DNA of 52,477 nucleotides from Aquimarina acroporae (lineage in GTDB: Bacteria > Bacteroidota > Bacteroidia > Flavobacteriales > Flavobacteriaceae), in assembly GCF_023195925.1 (NCBI RefSeq), contig NZ_JALPRE010000025.1, positions 1-52,477 on the forward strand, in the 5' to 3' direction. The first letter of the stretch is position 1, and every line of letters starts with the position of its first letter. Made by a program: the position numbers and the translations under genes. Shown one piece after another: positions 25,275-34,146 of this stretch. The notes under the pieces are model-generated. The model saw only the letters and a program-made list of their open reading frames with translations, was not told the origin of the DNA and made no database searches.

Positions 25275-25877
25275 CTAACTTATCTTTTGGGATTTAAGTT
25301 CTTCAAGTATTAGGTATACCATACGAACTAAGCGTTTTTTGCAATTGTATTTGGCCTGAACCAAGGCCTGATAATTGGTAAATCCCAATTGTAACTGTAA
25401 TTCTTTTAATGATGTATCGTTTTCCAATTCATTCTCCATAAGAGTTTGACATTTGGGAGACAATGCCTTCAATGCTTGAGATAAAGCCTTATATTGCAAC
25501 AACTCATCTCTTTCATTAGCTTCTCTATCTTCATTTGTACGCCATTCAATTTCTTCTTTTAAACTGCTATTACGAATACTAGAGTTATCAAAAGAAACCG
25601 TAGAAACAACTTTCTTTCTTCTTTGCATTAACCAAGCATTTTTGCACATCATATAGATATATCCTACACTATTATGAGGTAAATCTTCTTGATTAATAAC
25701 AAACCTTTCCCAAAATTTTTGGAGAGCTATAATAAAAACTTCTTGTGTATCATCTTCGGATCTGGTTACAGATAAAAGTTTAGGTTTTAGTTTTTGAAAA
25801 GTACGTTTAAAAAAATCATTGAACGGTAACTGATTCCCTTCTTGGGCACACTCAATGATATGTTGCAATTTATCCAT
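25275..25877 (-). CDS. ECF-type sigma factor
   Basis: A 200-aa sigma-70 family protein. Region 2 spans about 15-85 (LLSVTRSEDDTQEVFIIALQKFWERF, VGYIYMMCKNAWLMQRRKK) and region 4 about 130-185 (LKALSPKCQTLMENELENDTSLKELQLQLGFTNYQALVQAKYNCKKRLV). It opens an operon with an anti-sigma-like membrane protein and a TPR-CHAT peptidase. Such sigma factors usually activate their own operon and a small regulon. No strong -7 box of the housekeeping type lies directly upstream, which would fit a self-recognised promoter, though this is only suggestive. Confidence 0.88.
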   Translation of the reverse strand: MDKLQHIIECAQEGNQLPFNDFFKRTFQKLKPKLLSVTRSEDDTQEVFIIALQKFWERFVINQEDLPHNSVGYIYMMCKNAWLMQRRKKVVSTVSFDNSSIRNSSLKEEIEWRTNEDREANERDELLQYKALSQALKALSPKCQTLMENELENDTSLKELQLQLGFTNYQALVQAKYNCKKRLVRMVYLILEELKSQKIS

Positions 25878-26137
25878 AAATGAGGAGATAAAAATACAAA
25901 AAAGATAATTGTCTTTTCTACCATAACAAGGGAAATGTTAAAATATTATATAACCGTAAAACTAGTTTAGAAATACATTTAATTTTTGAATAAAACTTTT
26001 CATTCCTGGTAAGATTTTAAGAAGTATTTATCAAATGAGATAAACAAAAAAAACAGAAAAATGATGTTTTCGCCTGTTATATTATTTAGGTCTTGCATCT
26101 GTAGAGTATACAAGTAAAATAAATCGCCATTTTACCT

Positions 26138-26794
26138 ATGAAAAAACACATTGCTCTTAGAACAATTTTAACGTTATTAGGAATCATCTTCTATCCTATA
26201 CTTTTTATCCCCCTAAAAGTTAATTTTTTCGACACACCTCAGTACACTAGAAAACTTTCCCCTAATCTCTTGTTTTTGTTAATTTCCATTTCTATTACAG
26301 TATTTCTATTTATTCAAAATAGGTTAAGTTTTTTAAAACTATCAATATCAAATAGATATTTGAGGAGCTTAAATAGCAACAAATTTTCAGCTTCAAGACT
26401 AAAATCAAATACAAAAAGTTCTGATAAACACAAAAAAACTGGTTTTACAACTTTCAAAAAAATCGATACGTATATCATTGAAAATAAGAGGTACTTATCT
26501 CCTGACATAAATCTTCTAAGTCTTGCTAATCGATTTGAAATAAGTAAAGGCTATCTCTCTCAATTAATCAATAATCATACGAATACTAATTTCAATGACT
26601 ATATCAATACCCTAAGAATAGAAGCTTCAAAAAAAATGCTTTTGGACACGAGTTATAACAATTACACCATAGAATCAATCGGATTAGAATGTGGTTTTAA
26701 GTCAAAATCTAATTTTTATAATGCTTTCAAAAAATTTACTGGTTCTACCCCTAATCAATTTAAAAAAATAAGTTCTGAATCTTCAACTTCTTAA
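26138..26794 (+). CDS. Short membrane-anchored AraC-type regulator
   Basis: A 218-aa protein. Two membrane helices occupy residues about 8-28 (TILTLLGIIFYPILFIPL) and 43-60 (LLFLLISISITVFLFIQ). After a basic linker comes an AraC/XylS DNA-binding domain (about 110-212) with both helix-turn-helix units: LLSLANRFEISKGYLSQLIN and YTIESIGLECGFKSKSNFYNAF. Related flavobacterial regulators have seven membrane helices or a periplasmic TPR part. Here only a two-helix hairpin remains, so it is either a minimal sensor or a shortened one. It is followed by genes for two secreted proteins on the same strand, which are possible targets. Confidence 0.82.
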   Translation: MKKHIALRTILTLLGIIFYPILFIPLKVNFFDTPQYTRKLSPNLLFLLISISITVFLFIQNRLSFLKLSISNRYLRSLNSNKFSASRLKSNTKSSDKHKKTGFTTFKKIDTYIIENKRYLSPDINLLSLANRFEISKGYLSQLINNHTNTNFNDYINTLRIEASKKMLLDTSYNNYTIESIGLECGFKSKSNFYNAFKKFTGSTPNQFKKISSESSTS

Positions 26795-26903
26795 AAATCC
26801 AGAACCTGTATTCTTCAATTGTCTGCTATCATTGCAGCTTATGAGAAACAACTTTACGTAGAAATATCACTTTTTTAAAATCCATAACAAACTATATCAC
26901 AAA

Positions 26904-28148
26904 ATGAAAAATCAAATACTTTTAATTTTAATTTTTTTAATAACCACCTTTAGTTTTTCGCAACAAACTCAGTACAATGTCACTCCAGGAAATGGAAATG
27001 GACTACGTTTCTGGAATAGCGATAGTTATAAGATACATATGGGTAGTGCATCAGAGTACAAATTTGGTCCAGTAACCGATTACAGTATAAAAATGAATAT
27101 GAGTAGTAATACTGGTAGAGGTTGGACTTGGGGAGTAAGTGGTGTTACACCAGTTGCAGCATTAAGTAATACCGGAGAATTCCAAATTGCCAAAAATCTT
27201 ACAGCAAATGGATTTATAACTGCATTAAATCCAAATAATAAGTTTGCATCAGTATCCTTATCCTGGCTAAATGATATTGCCCGCATAAGAGTTGGTGGTA
27301 TTAATGACGGTGCTACAAACGGTTTTCAAATTCAAGGGCCTGGAGATCAAAACCTCTTCAGAATCATGGGGAACGGAAATATCGGTATAGGTACAAGCAA
27401 CCCGGGTAATTGGAAACTTTCGGTTGCAGGAAATGTTAATATTGGGGGTAATGGAAATTCTAGATTAAGAACCCGCCATATTGACGGTAAAAGCTCTACT
27501 AGTGATGCCGTAGATCACCTTTATCTAAACTACGATATCGGAAAAAATGTACTTATTGGGTACGGAGGTTCAAAACCAAAATCTAACCTTTTGGTCTATG
27601 GGTATATTAGAAATGGCGCAGCCGATTTTCAATTGGGGACTCATGATGGTAGAGATCAAGGAACTAAGACAGGAAATCGCGCTTTGGTTCATAATACAAG
27701 CGATAGACTTCATTTAAACTATGCAGGAGATTTTGAAGGAGGAACGTATATCGATGGCCCTAAAACCATATTTACCTCTGGAATAGTTGGAATAGGAACT
27801 ACAAACCCAAGTATAAATTACAAATTATCGGTTAACGGTAAAGTGAGAGCAAAGGAAATCGTTGTTGAAGCAGGTTGGGCAGATTATGTATTTGAAGATA
27901 CTTATAACCTACCAACCTTAGAAGAGGTGGAAAAACATATTCAGGAAAAAGGACATCTAATTAATATTCCTTCGGCAAAAGAAGTTGAGCAAAATGGTAT
28001 TGCTATAGGAAAAATTAATTCTAAGCTTCTGGAAAAAATTGAAGAACTTACTTTATATACTATTGCCCAGGAAAAGAAAATCAAATTACAAGAAGAAAGA
28101 TTGCAAAAACTAGAAGAGTTTATTACTACACATAAATTCAATAATTAA
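26904..28148 (+). CDS. Secreted fibre-like protein with C-terminal coiled coil
   Basis: A 414-aa exported protein (signal peptide 1-19, ending SFSQ). The body is Gly/Asn-rich beta sequence with the recurring motif G-N-I-G-I-G-T-x-N-P and KLSVxGxVxxxG (about 155-180 and again 295-315), like tail-fibre or trimeric adhesin shafts found in many secreted Bacteroidota proteins. It ends in NLPTLEEVEKHIQEKGHLINIP and a coiled coil (about 365-410), a layout that resembles the intramolecular-chaperone tails of fibre proteins but lacks a recognisable S74 Ser-Lys dyad. Probably trimeric and surface-exposed; function unknown. Confidence 0.75.
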   Translation: MKNQILLILIFLITTFSFSQQTQYNVTPGNGNGLRFWNSDSYKIHMGSASEYKFGPVTDYSIKMNMSSNTGRGWTWGVSGVTPVAALSNTGEFQIAKNLTANGFITALNPNNKFASVSLSWLNDIARIRVGGINDGATNGFQIQGPGDQNLFRIMGNGNIGIGTSNPGNWKLSVAGNVNIGGNGNSRLRTRHIDGKSSTSDAVDHLYLNYDIGKNVLIGYGGSKPKSNLLVYGYIRNGAADFQLGTHDGRDQGTKTGNRALVHNTSDRLHLNYAGDFEGGTYIDGPKTIFTSGIVGIGTTNPSINYKLSVNGKVRAKEIVVEAGWADYVFEDTYNLPTLEEVEKHIQEKGHLINIPSAKEVEQNGIAIGKINSKLLEKIEELTLYTIAQEKKIKLQEERLQKLEEFITTHKFNN

Positions 28149-28268
28149 AGACGGTATATATATGCTTGATTAAAAAATAGAAGAAGGAAATCGAGCAAAG
28201 AAAAATCTACTTTAGGAATAAACCATAGGTTTTCAAGAACCTAATTCGGAAAAAATCACTCTTTACTT

Positions 28269-31052
28269 ATGAAAATGCATTTTTTATCCAAATTAAAACT
28301 GATCATATTCTTTGTGGTCCTGTTTTTTAATACAAATCAAATATTTGCTCAACAATATAATTATTCATGTAAGACAGATGAATACATGAAAATGTTATTA
28401 GATAATAATCCAAACCTTAGAAATCAATTCGATATAAAAGAAAAAGAGTTTTATCAAAAAAGAGAAGCTATAAGAACAAATGATGATAGAGTCATAACAA
28501 TCCCAGTAGTATTTAACATTCTACATAGTGGAGAGTCTTTAGGTAATGGAAAAAACATTTTAGATGCTAAAATTATAGAGCAACTTGAAATCCTTAATGC
28601 CAACTATTCTAATCTTTATAATAAGGGTGTGGATATGAAATTAAGGTTTTGTCTTGCTCAACGAGATATTTTTGGAGATAATAAAACAGGAATATTTAGA
28701 TATACAACAATATCTGGGGAATTTTCTCAAATAGATGACGCATACATAAAAGGTAATAGACAAATAGGTTTCCCGAATAGTCATTATTTAAATATCTGGA
28801 CTACCGATTTGGTCGAAGGTGATTTAGGATACTCTAGTTTTCCATTTTTTGACATTGACAATGTGGCTGATGGTATTGTTATTGACTATAAGGAGGTCGG
28901 ACGAGATCAAACAGATCCGGCAACCGGTCTGGGTAAAACTTTGGTACATGAAGTTGGGCATTGGTTGGGTCTATATCATACTTTTCATTTTAAAACCGGT
29001 GATCAATGTGATGAAATAGACTGTACTAGATCTGGCGATGAGGTTTGTGATACTGAAGTAAGATTTGCCCCCGCGTGGAAAGGGCTACAAAATCAACAAG
29101 GAGAATATATAATACCACCTGTTACCCTTGAAGATTGTGAAAAGGGAGATGGCACATGTTATAATGGGCTTTCTGAGGCTGTTCAAAATTATATGGATTA
29201 TAATTTTGATACCTGTACTCGCTTTTTTACACAAGGTCAAAAAGATAGGGTACGCCAAATGTTAAGACTTTACCGAGGAGAAATCTATGATAATGTTAAT
29301 CAATTAGCTGAATGTAGTACAGCACCAGATCCAGACCCTGATGTTGGTAACTGTGCTCCCATAAATGAATATACACATAAAGTAAATCTTGGAAGTAGAG
29401 GGAATAATATTGATATGAAAGACGGAACAATTGCCATTTGCGATCGTGGTTCAGATCTAGTAAGTATTTACGAAATTATAGATGAATGCACAATTACTAG
29501 AACTACGAGATTTAGTAAATATGGTTTAGCAGATTACTTAAATGTAGATTGGGAACTAATTAATTTTGGGTATGATGCTAAAGTCCAAAACGATCGAGTT
29601 TTTGTAAAAGTAGAAATAAATAGAGACCGGGCGATAGTAATCTACAAAAAGGAACAAGAAATATGGGGAATAGATCAAATTATAAGGAGTAGTGATCATA
29701 ATTTTGCCTTAGCATTTGCAGCGCATGATAAAGAATTATTGATTGCAAATTTAAAACACCTTGTTTTATACAAAGAAACGAACGGCATATATACTCAAGT
29801 TCAAAATGTAAAAGTTCTTGCAGATAATGAAACTGGTTTTGCAGGGACTACTAATAACCAAGGTTTGTTCTCATACAACGGAAAATATGTGATAGCAAGA
29901 AACTCACACAGAATTAATTTTTTTGGTAAAAATGATAGAAACAATCTATTTTCATCTAACAAACTGGCAGAACTACAATTAGATCTAGCTAACGTTTTAG
30001 TTGATAAAAATCATAATTTTTATATTTCAGTTAATAAAGGACAATCCAGAGAAACGGAAATCTTAAAATACAGATTTGAAAATAATAATATTACACTAAA
30101 GTCACGTAAAACTTTAAGTAGAATCTCAAATGTTTTAACCTACCATCAACAGGTTTGGGATATTACTCTTGCTAATAATATTCTGTTCGCCTCTAGAATA
30201 GGATTAGGTATTAGTCTACATGACACAAACTCTAATCTAACCGATCTTACGGTTCCGAATTTACAAACATATTATCCAAATAATTGGATAAACCATTATA
30301 AGGCAAGTTCTATTGGAGAACTATTTGATGTTAAAAAAGATAGAATGGGTAAAAACATTGTTGCCGATGATAAATATTTATTAGTTAGTAATACTGAATG
30401 TAGGTCTGTATATATCTATAAATTAAACAATTTATTAGACGGTGCTTATGTAAACGATGCATCACAGCCTGAAAACCTTGCAATTTGTATGGATCCGGAA
30501 ACAAGATCAGTTAAAGCACAAAATGTAAATATTGGAGGCACCTGTAATGTTGAAATAGGCTCAAGATTAAGTACTCCTTTAAGTATTAGTGCTGTAAATA
30601 AAATTATCATAAAGCCCGGCACCCGTATTTTGCCTAGCGGCACTAACAATAGAAGCCCAAATACCTTACTAGAAATTAACGGATTGGGTTATCCCTATGA
30701 AGCCGACTACTGTTCTTTTAATGAAACATCTAATAGAATTCAATTAAACCTTACCGATTTAGAGAAAGAATCTGAAAGTATCAAAATTGAAAATATCACT
30801 AGTTCTGAGAACATTAATCATTTATCCGTAGTTCCTAACCCGGTAAAAGATGAATTTTCAATTTTAGCATCCCATAAACTTGATAAATTTTCAATTGAAG
30901 TATCAGATCTATTCGGAAGAAAGATTTTAGCTAAGTCTAATATAAATCAAAGTGAAAGTATTAGCTTCGCTGAATACCCAAAAGGCCTATATATAGTTGT
31001 TGTATCATTTCCGAATGGAAAACAATATATTACCAAGTTTATCAAAAAATAA
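28269..31052 (+). CDS. Secreted M43-family zinc metalloprotease with T9SS tail
   Basis: A 927-aa exported protease of the pappalysin family M43. The zinc motif VHEVGHWLGLYHTFH has His227 as first ligand (HExxHxxGxxH) and the Met-turn is QNYMDYNFDTC (about 312-322). After the catalytic domain (about 60-340) come about 400 residues of beta-rich sequence, perhaps a propeller, containing repeated hydrophobic strands. The T9SS type A sorting domain (about 854-927) begins at LSVVPNPVKDEF and ends ITKFIKK. It is therefore delivered through the outer membrane by type IX secretion. It follows the fibre-like gene by 120 bp. Confidence 0.93.
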   Translation: MKMHFLSKLKLIIFFVVLFFNTNQIFAQQYNYSCKTDEYMKMLLDNNPNLRNQFDIKEKEFYQKREAIRTNDDRVITIPVVFNILHSGESLGNGKNILDAKIIEQLEILNANYSNLYNKGVDMKLRFCLAQRDIFGDNKTGIFRYTTISGEFSQIDDAYIKGNRQIGFPNSHYLNIWTTDLVEGDLGYSSFPFFDIDNVADGIVIDYKEVGRDQTDPATGLGKTLVHEVGHWLGLYHTFHFKTGDQCDEIDCTRSGDEVCDTEVRFAPAWKGLQNQQGEYIIPPVTLEDCEKGDGTCYNGLSEAVQNYMDYNFDTCTRFFTQGQKDRVRQMLRLYRGEIYDNVNQLAECSTAPDPDPDVGNCAPINEYTHKVNLGSRGNNIDMKDGTIAICDRGSDLVSIYEIIDECTITRTTRFSKYGLADYLNVDWELINFGYDAKVQNDRVFVKVEINRDRAIVIYKKEQEIWGIDQIIRSSDHNFALAFAAHDKELLIANLKHLVLYKETNGIYTQVQNVKVLADNETGFAGTTNNQGLFSYNGKYVIARNSHRINFFGKNDRNNLFSSNKLAELQLDLANVLVDKNHNFYISVNKGQSRETEILKYRFENNNITLKSRKTLSRISNVLTYHQQVWDITLANNILFASRIGLGISLHDTNSNLTDLTVPNLQTYYPNNWINHYKASSIGELFDVKKDRMGKNIVADDKYLLVSNTECRSVYIYKLNNLLDGAYVNDASQPENLAICMDPETRSVKAQNVNIGGTCNVEIGSRLSTPLSISAVNKIIIKPGTRILPSGTNNRSPNTLLEINGLGYPYEADYCSFNETSNRIQLNLTDLEKESESIKIENITSSENINHLSVVPNPVKDEFSILASHKLDKFSIEVSDLFGRKILAKSNINQSESISFAEYPKGLYIVVVSFPNGKQYITKFIKK

Positions 31053-31101
31053 ACATATTACTTTAGACATAAGTGAAATAGGTTAAAACTATTTAAGTAT
31101 A

Positions 31102-31139
31102 AAAACCAGTCGTATTTGAGATGAATACGACTGGTTTTC
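31102..31139. terminator. Long hairpin terminator after the M43 protease gene
   Basis: AAAACCAGTCGTATT (31102-31116) pairs perfectly with 31124-31138 over a 7-nt loop; the right arm ends in TTTT. Confidence 0.88.
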
Positions 31140-31187
31140 CATTAATACCCTGTAAAGAAAATTATTTTCATAACATCCTAATATTTT

Positions 31188-31203
31188 TTGGCACGCTGCT
31201 TGA
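31188..31203 (+). promoter_or_regulatory. Sigma-54-type (-24/-12) promoter of the 443-aa gene
   Basis: TTGGCACGCTGCTTGA: GG and GA with exactly 10 nt between. It shares TTGGCACGC and TTGA with the site at 20405-20420. The predicted start is near 31215, about 46 nt before the ATG. Confidence 0.75.
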
Positions 31204-31260
31204 TAATATAAAAGTGAGCATCAAAACACAAATCTTGATACTCGTCTAAAATCAAACATT

Positions 31261-32592
31261 ATGAAAAAATTTGTTTTACTTTTTACAGGACTTTTATTAG
31301 CAACAGTAAGTGCTAATGCATTCGAAACGAATACAGAATCTTCTGCTCGTTATTACAACTACGGAAAATCTTTCATCTTTAATGAAGGAGGAATTGCATT
31401 CTCTGTATATGCAGATGGTCAGTTTGACTTTTACCTTAATGGTAGAAGAAACGGAGTAAGCGTTGGAGTGAATGCACCTGGAGTAAATATAAGTTTTAAT
31501 TCTGGTTATGATTATGACGCTTTTGTACAGTATGATGATTATGGTGCGGTGGTACAGATAGAAGATACACCTATATTTTATGATCACTACGGAAGAATTG
31601 TACAGGCTGGAGATGTTTTTATTAATTATAACCGTTGGGGTCGCGTAGCTAGAGTTGGAGGATTGTATGTTCACTATAATAGTTACGGTAACTTCTTAAA
31701 CTGTACAGGATTCATTAACAGTTTTAATAGATATTACGTATACAGACCGTTTCATTCATACTTCTCAGTTCCTGTTGTAAACAGATGTATCGTTTGGGAC
31801 AGACCATATAGAAGGTTTTATAACCCATATAGATGTTCTTACACAGTTTTCAGAACAAACTATTACAATGGTTACTATGCTAGACCTTATAGAAGTCGTA
31901 ACTATTACAGACCTAACAGTAGAATTAGAAGTTACAACAGAGGATACAGAGTATCTAATGCAAGAAACGTAGCTTATAGATCAAGAGATAGCAGAACAGC
32001 TATGTATAAAAGAAATGATCGTAACTATAGTACCTTTAATAGAAGTAGATCAAGATCAAACAACTATGGTACTGCAAATACAACTAGAAGCAGATCTTAT
32101 GATAATGGAAATAGAAGTGTGACTAGAAGCAGATCTTACGATAATGCGAATAGAAGTGTTACCAGAAGTAGATCTTATGATAATGCAAACAGAAGTGTTA
32201 CAAGAAGCAGATCCTATGATAACGGATCAAAGAATGTTACAAGATCAAGAACTGTAACAAGAAGTACTCAAAATGCATCAAGAGCAAGATCAGGAAATAG
32301 TACTCCTGCTAGAAACAGGGTACAGTCTACAGATAGAACCAGAAAAGCAATTACCGGTAGATCATATAGTAGCAAGCCTAAGTACGAAAGATCTGGTAGA
32401 ACTGTAGCACAAAAGCCAAGAGAATTTTCAAGAAAAACATCTGGCAATGTAACAAAACGTTCTAATAACAGTCGATATAATAGTAGATCGACAACCTCTA
32501 GAGGTAACGTAAGTAAAAAAAGAAGTAACAACTATAGCAGATCTTCTGGAAATACAAATAGCAGATCACGTACTGCCAGAAGTAGAAGCTAA
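31261..32592 (+). CDS. Secreted YD/YN-repeat protein with Arg/Ser-rich tail (paralogue B)
   Basis: A 443-aa exported protein (signal peptide 1-20, ending ANA). Its entry block GIAFSVYADGQFDF (44-57) and four units of about 16 residues (91-150; YDDYGAVVQIEDTPIFYD, RWGRVARVGGLYVHYN) align with paralogue A at 20490. A Tyr/Arg-rich segment (about 155-250) follows, then a tail of about 190 residues dominated by Ser, Arg, Asn and Thr. The tail includes four 13-residue repeats of the type TRSRSYDNANRSV (275-326). The protein is extremely basic and probably sticks to acidic polymers such as polysaccharide or DNA outside the cell; this is inference. Confidence 0.8.
   Translation: MKKFVLLFTGLLLATVSANAFETNTESSARYYNYGKSFIFNEGGIAFSVYADGQFDFYLNGRRNGVSVGVNAPGVNISFNSGYDYDAFVQYDDYGAVVQIEDTPIFYDHYGRIVQAGDVFINYNRWGRVARVGGLYVHYNSYGNFLNCTGFINSFNRYYVYRPFHSYFSVPVVNRCIVWDRPYRRFYNPYRCSYTVFRTNYYNGYYARPYRSRNYYRPNSRIRSYNRGYRVSNARNVAYRSRDSRTAMYKRNDRNYSTFNRSRSRSNNYGTANTTRSRSYDNGNRSVTRSRSYDNANRSVTRSRSYDNANRSVTRSRSYDNGSKNVTRSRTVTRSTQNASRARSGNSTPARNRVQSTDRTRKAITGRSYSSKPKYERSGRTVAQKPREFSRKTSGNVTKRSNNSRYNSRSTTSRGNVSKKRSNNYSRSSGNTNSRSRTARSRS
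32083..32238 (+). repeat. Four tandem 39-bp in-frame repeats
   Basis: Units start at 32083, 32122, 32161 and 32200 and encode TRSRSYDNxNRSV. Differences are mostly at third codon positions, and the last unit is the most divergent, so the repeat is kept at protein level and not a fresh DNA duplication. Confidence 0.9.
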
Positions 32593-32631
32593 AACAATAT
32601 ATACGAATTTTATTTTTTTGGTTGGTTAGTT

Positions 32632-32680
32632 AGAAAATCCCTTTGAGTTGAATGCTATGCACCTCGAGGGATTTTCTTTA
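32632..32680. terminator. Hairpin terminator between convergent genes
   Basis: AGAAAATCCCT (32632-32642) pairs with AGGGATTTTCT (32667-32677). The flippase stop codon lies within the 24-nt loop. Confidence 0.75.
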
Positions 32681-34112
32681 TTAATTCATTAATATCTGGC
32701 GATACTTTAAGGGCAACCACTACCCCACTATATATTAAAGTGATTAACACACTTTTTACAGCAATATTTACTATTGGATGAAAGTTGAAATCCCAAAAAT
32801 AAAAGGTTAACACCGAAGCGAAAATCAAGGCAAAAACAATCAACGTTTTATTAGAAAAAGGATGCATGTTAAACTTTGCTTGCACCACCCACACCTTGGC
32901 CACATTATAACAGAAAACAGCAGAAAATGTAGCTATTGCAGCTCCTGTAACCCCATATATGGGTATACAGATCAAATTCAGCACAAAAGATAAAATAGCC
33001 ATCCCTACTCCTATGTACAATACCAATCTATAATAATCTGAGTTATAAAGAATGGCATTATTATTTCCTAATAGGTTATCAAACAATTTTACAATTCCTA
33101 TTAATATCACTACCCATATGTACAATTCATATTTATCGGGAATAGTTTCAAAAAGCTGATGCACATTGCAAACAATTAATACAAACAGTAATCCACTACC
33201 TATCAAAAGAGTAACCGAACTCTTCTTGTATAAAATAGCCAATTGCTCTTTGGCCTTTTCATTAATCAACTTGGCGGTTAAAGGATACGTAATCTGATGC
33301 ATAGCCCTAGAAGGAATAATAATTACGCTTGCGATATAGGCACAAATTCCATATTTCGCTACATTTTCAATAGGCAAGTACCTTTCGATCATCGTCTTAT
33401 CTAAATCGATGAGCAATGATGCTACAGACCCTGCTATTAGTATTAAACCAGAATATTTTAAAACATTCCAATAATTACCTGGAAGCGACAAACTAAATTT
33501 AATTTTATGTAATTGAAAAGCATATACTTTCATAAGTAAGGTTCTTAGTAGATAGGCTCCAACCAAACTAAATATAAATTGCTCTACAGTAATAATTTCA
33601 AGATAAACGAGAACTAATAAAATCATTGTACATGCGCGAATGAATAGCTCCTTCATCATGTTTCCAAAAACACTCTTTAACTTTACTTTGGACCATGCAA
33701 AAAAGACTTCAAAATAAGATAGCGCATATGCCAACACAAAAATGGTCCAGATATAAGGTTGTACAATTGGGTTTCCTTTACTAAAATAATCTTGTATTGC
33801 AGCGTAAAACAAAATACCTAAACTACCCAATACCAGAGCTATTCCGAAAGGTAACACCAACATTAAACTTAAAAATCTATCTTGCTGTTGTTTATCGGTA
33901 TAAGAAGAAAAAAACTTCACCAATGTATTATGAACTCCAAAAGCCATTAAAGGCCAAATTAAATTTGAAGCAGAAAGCAAATACGACACCAAGCCATAAT
34001 ACTCTTCGCTCATGAAATTGGTAAACAGGAAAAGTGTATTCACGGCTCCCATTCCAAATCCTAAAATGGTGATGATTACATTTCGTATAGATTGACTTAC
34101 AACTAATCCCAT
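32655..34112 (-). CDS. Polysaccharide flippase (Wzx/MATE-like membrane protein)
   Basis: A 485-aa integral membrane protein with about 12-14 hydrophobic helices along its whole length, in the pattern of oligosaccharide flippases of the MVF/MATE superfamily. An early FGVHNTLVKFFSSY between the second and third helices is usual for the family. It would move a lipid-linked saccharide unit from the cytoplasmic to the periplasmic face. It is the last gene of an operon after a glycosyltransferase (34 bp gap) and YfhO, which supports a role in surface polysaccharide or glycoprotein-glycan export. Confidence 0.88.
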   Translation of the reverse strand: MGLVVSQSIRNVIITILGFGMGAVNTLFLFTNFMSEEYYGLVSYLLSASNLIWPLMAFGVHNTLVKFFSSYTDKQQQDRFLSLMLVLPFGIALVLGSLGILFYAAIQDYFSKGNPIVQPYIWTIFVLAYALSYFEVFFAWSKVKLKSVFGNMMKELFIRACTMILLVLVYLEIITVEQFIFSLVGAYLLRTLLMKVYAFQLHKIKFSLSLPGNYWNVLKYSGLILIAGSVASLLIDLDKTMIERYLPIENVAKYGICAYIASVIIIPSRAMHQITYPLTAKLINEKAKEQLAILYKKSSVTLLIGSGLLFVLIVCNVHQLFETIPDKYELYIWVVILIGIVKLFDNLLGNNNAILYNSDYYRLVLYIGVGMAILSFVLNLICIPIYGVTGAAIATFSAVFCYNVAKVWVVQAKFNMHPFSNKTLIVFALIFASVLTFYFWDFNFHPIVNIAVKSVLITLIYSGVVVALKVSPDINELIKKIPRGA

Positions 34113-34146
34113 TGTTTATATTAACTTCAAGTTTAAAGTTTTACAC

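Noticed and set aside
21360..25877. Type III-E CRISPR (Craspase) system
   Set aside because: The TPR-CHAT protein is exported and there is no Cas effector, Csx30-like gene or array in the window.
32083..32238. Regular 39-bp repeats as a possible CRISPR array
   Set aside because: Units abut without spacers, stay in frame and vary at third codon positions; they are protein repeats. No cas genes are present.
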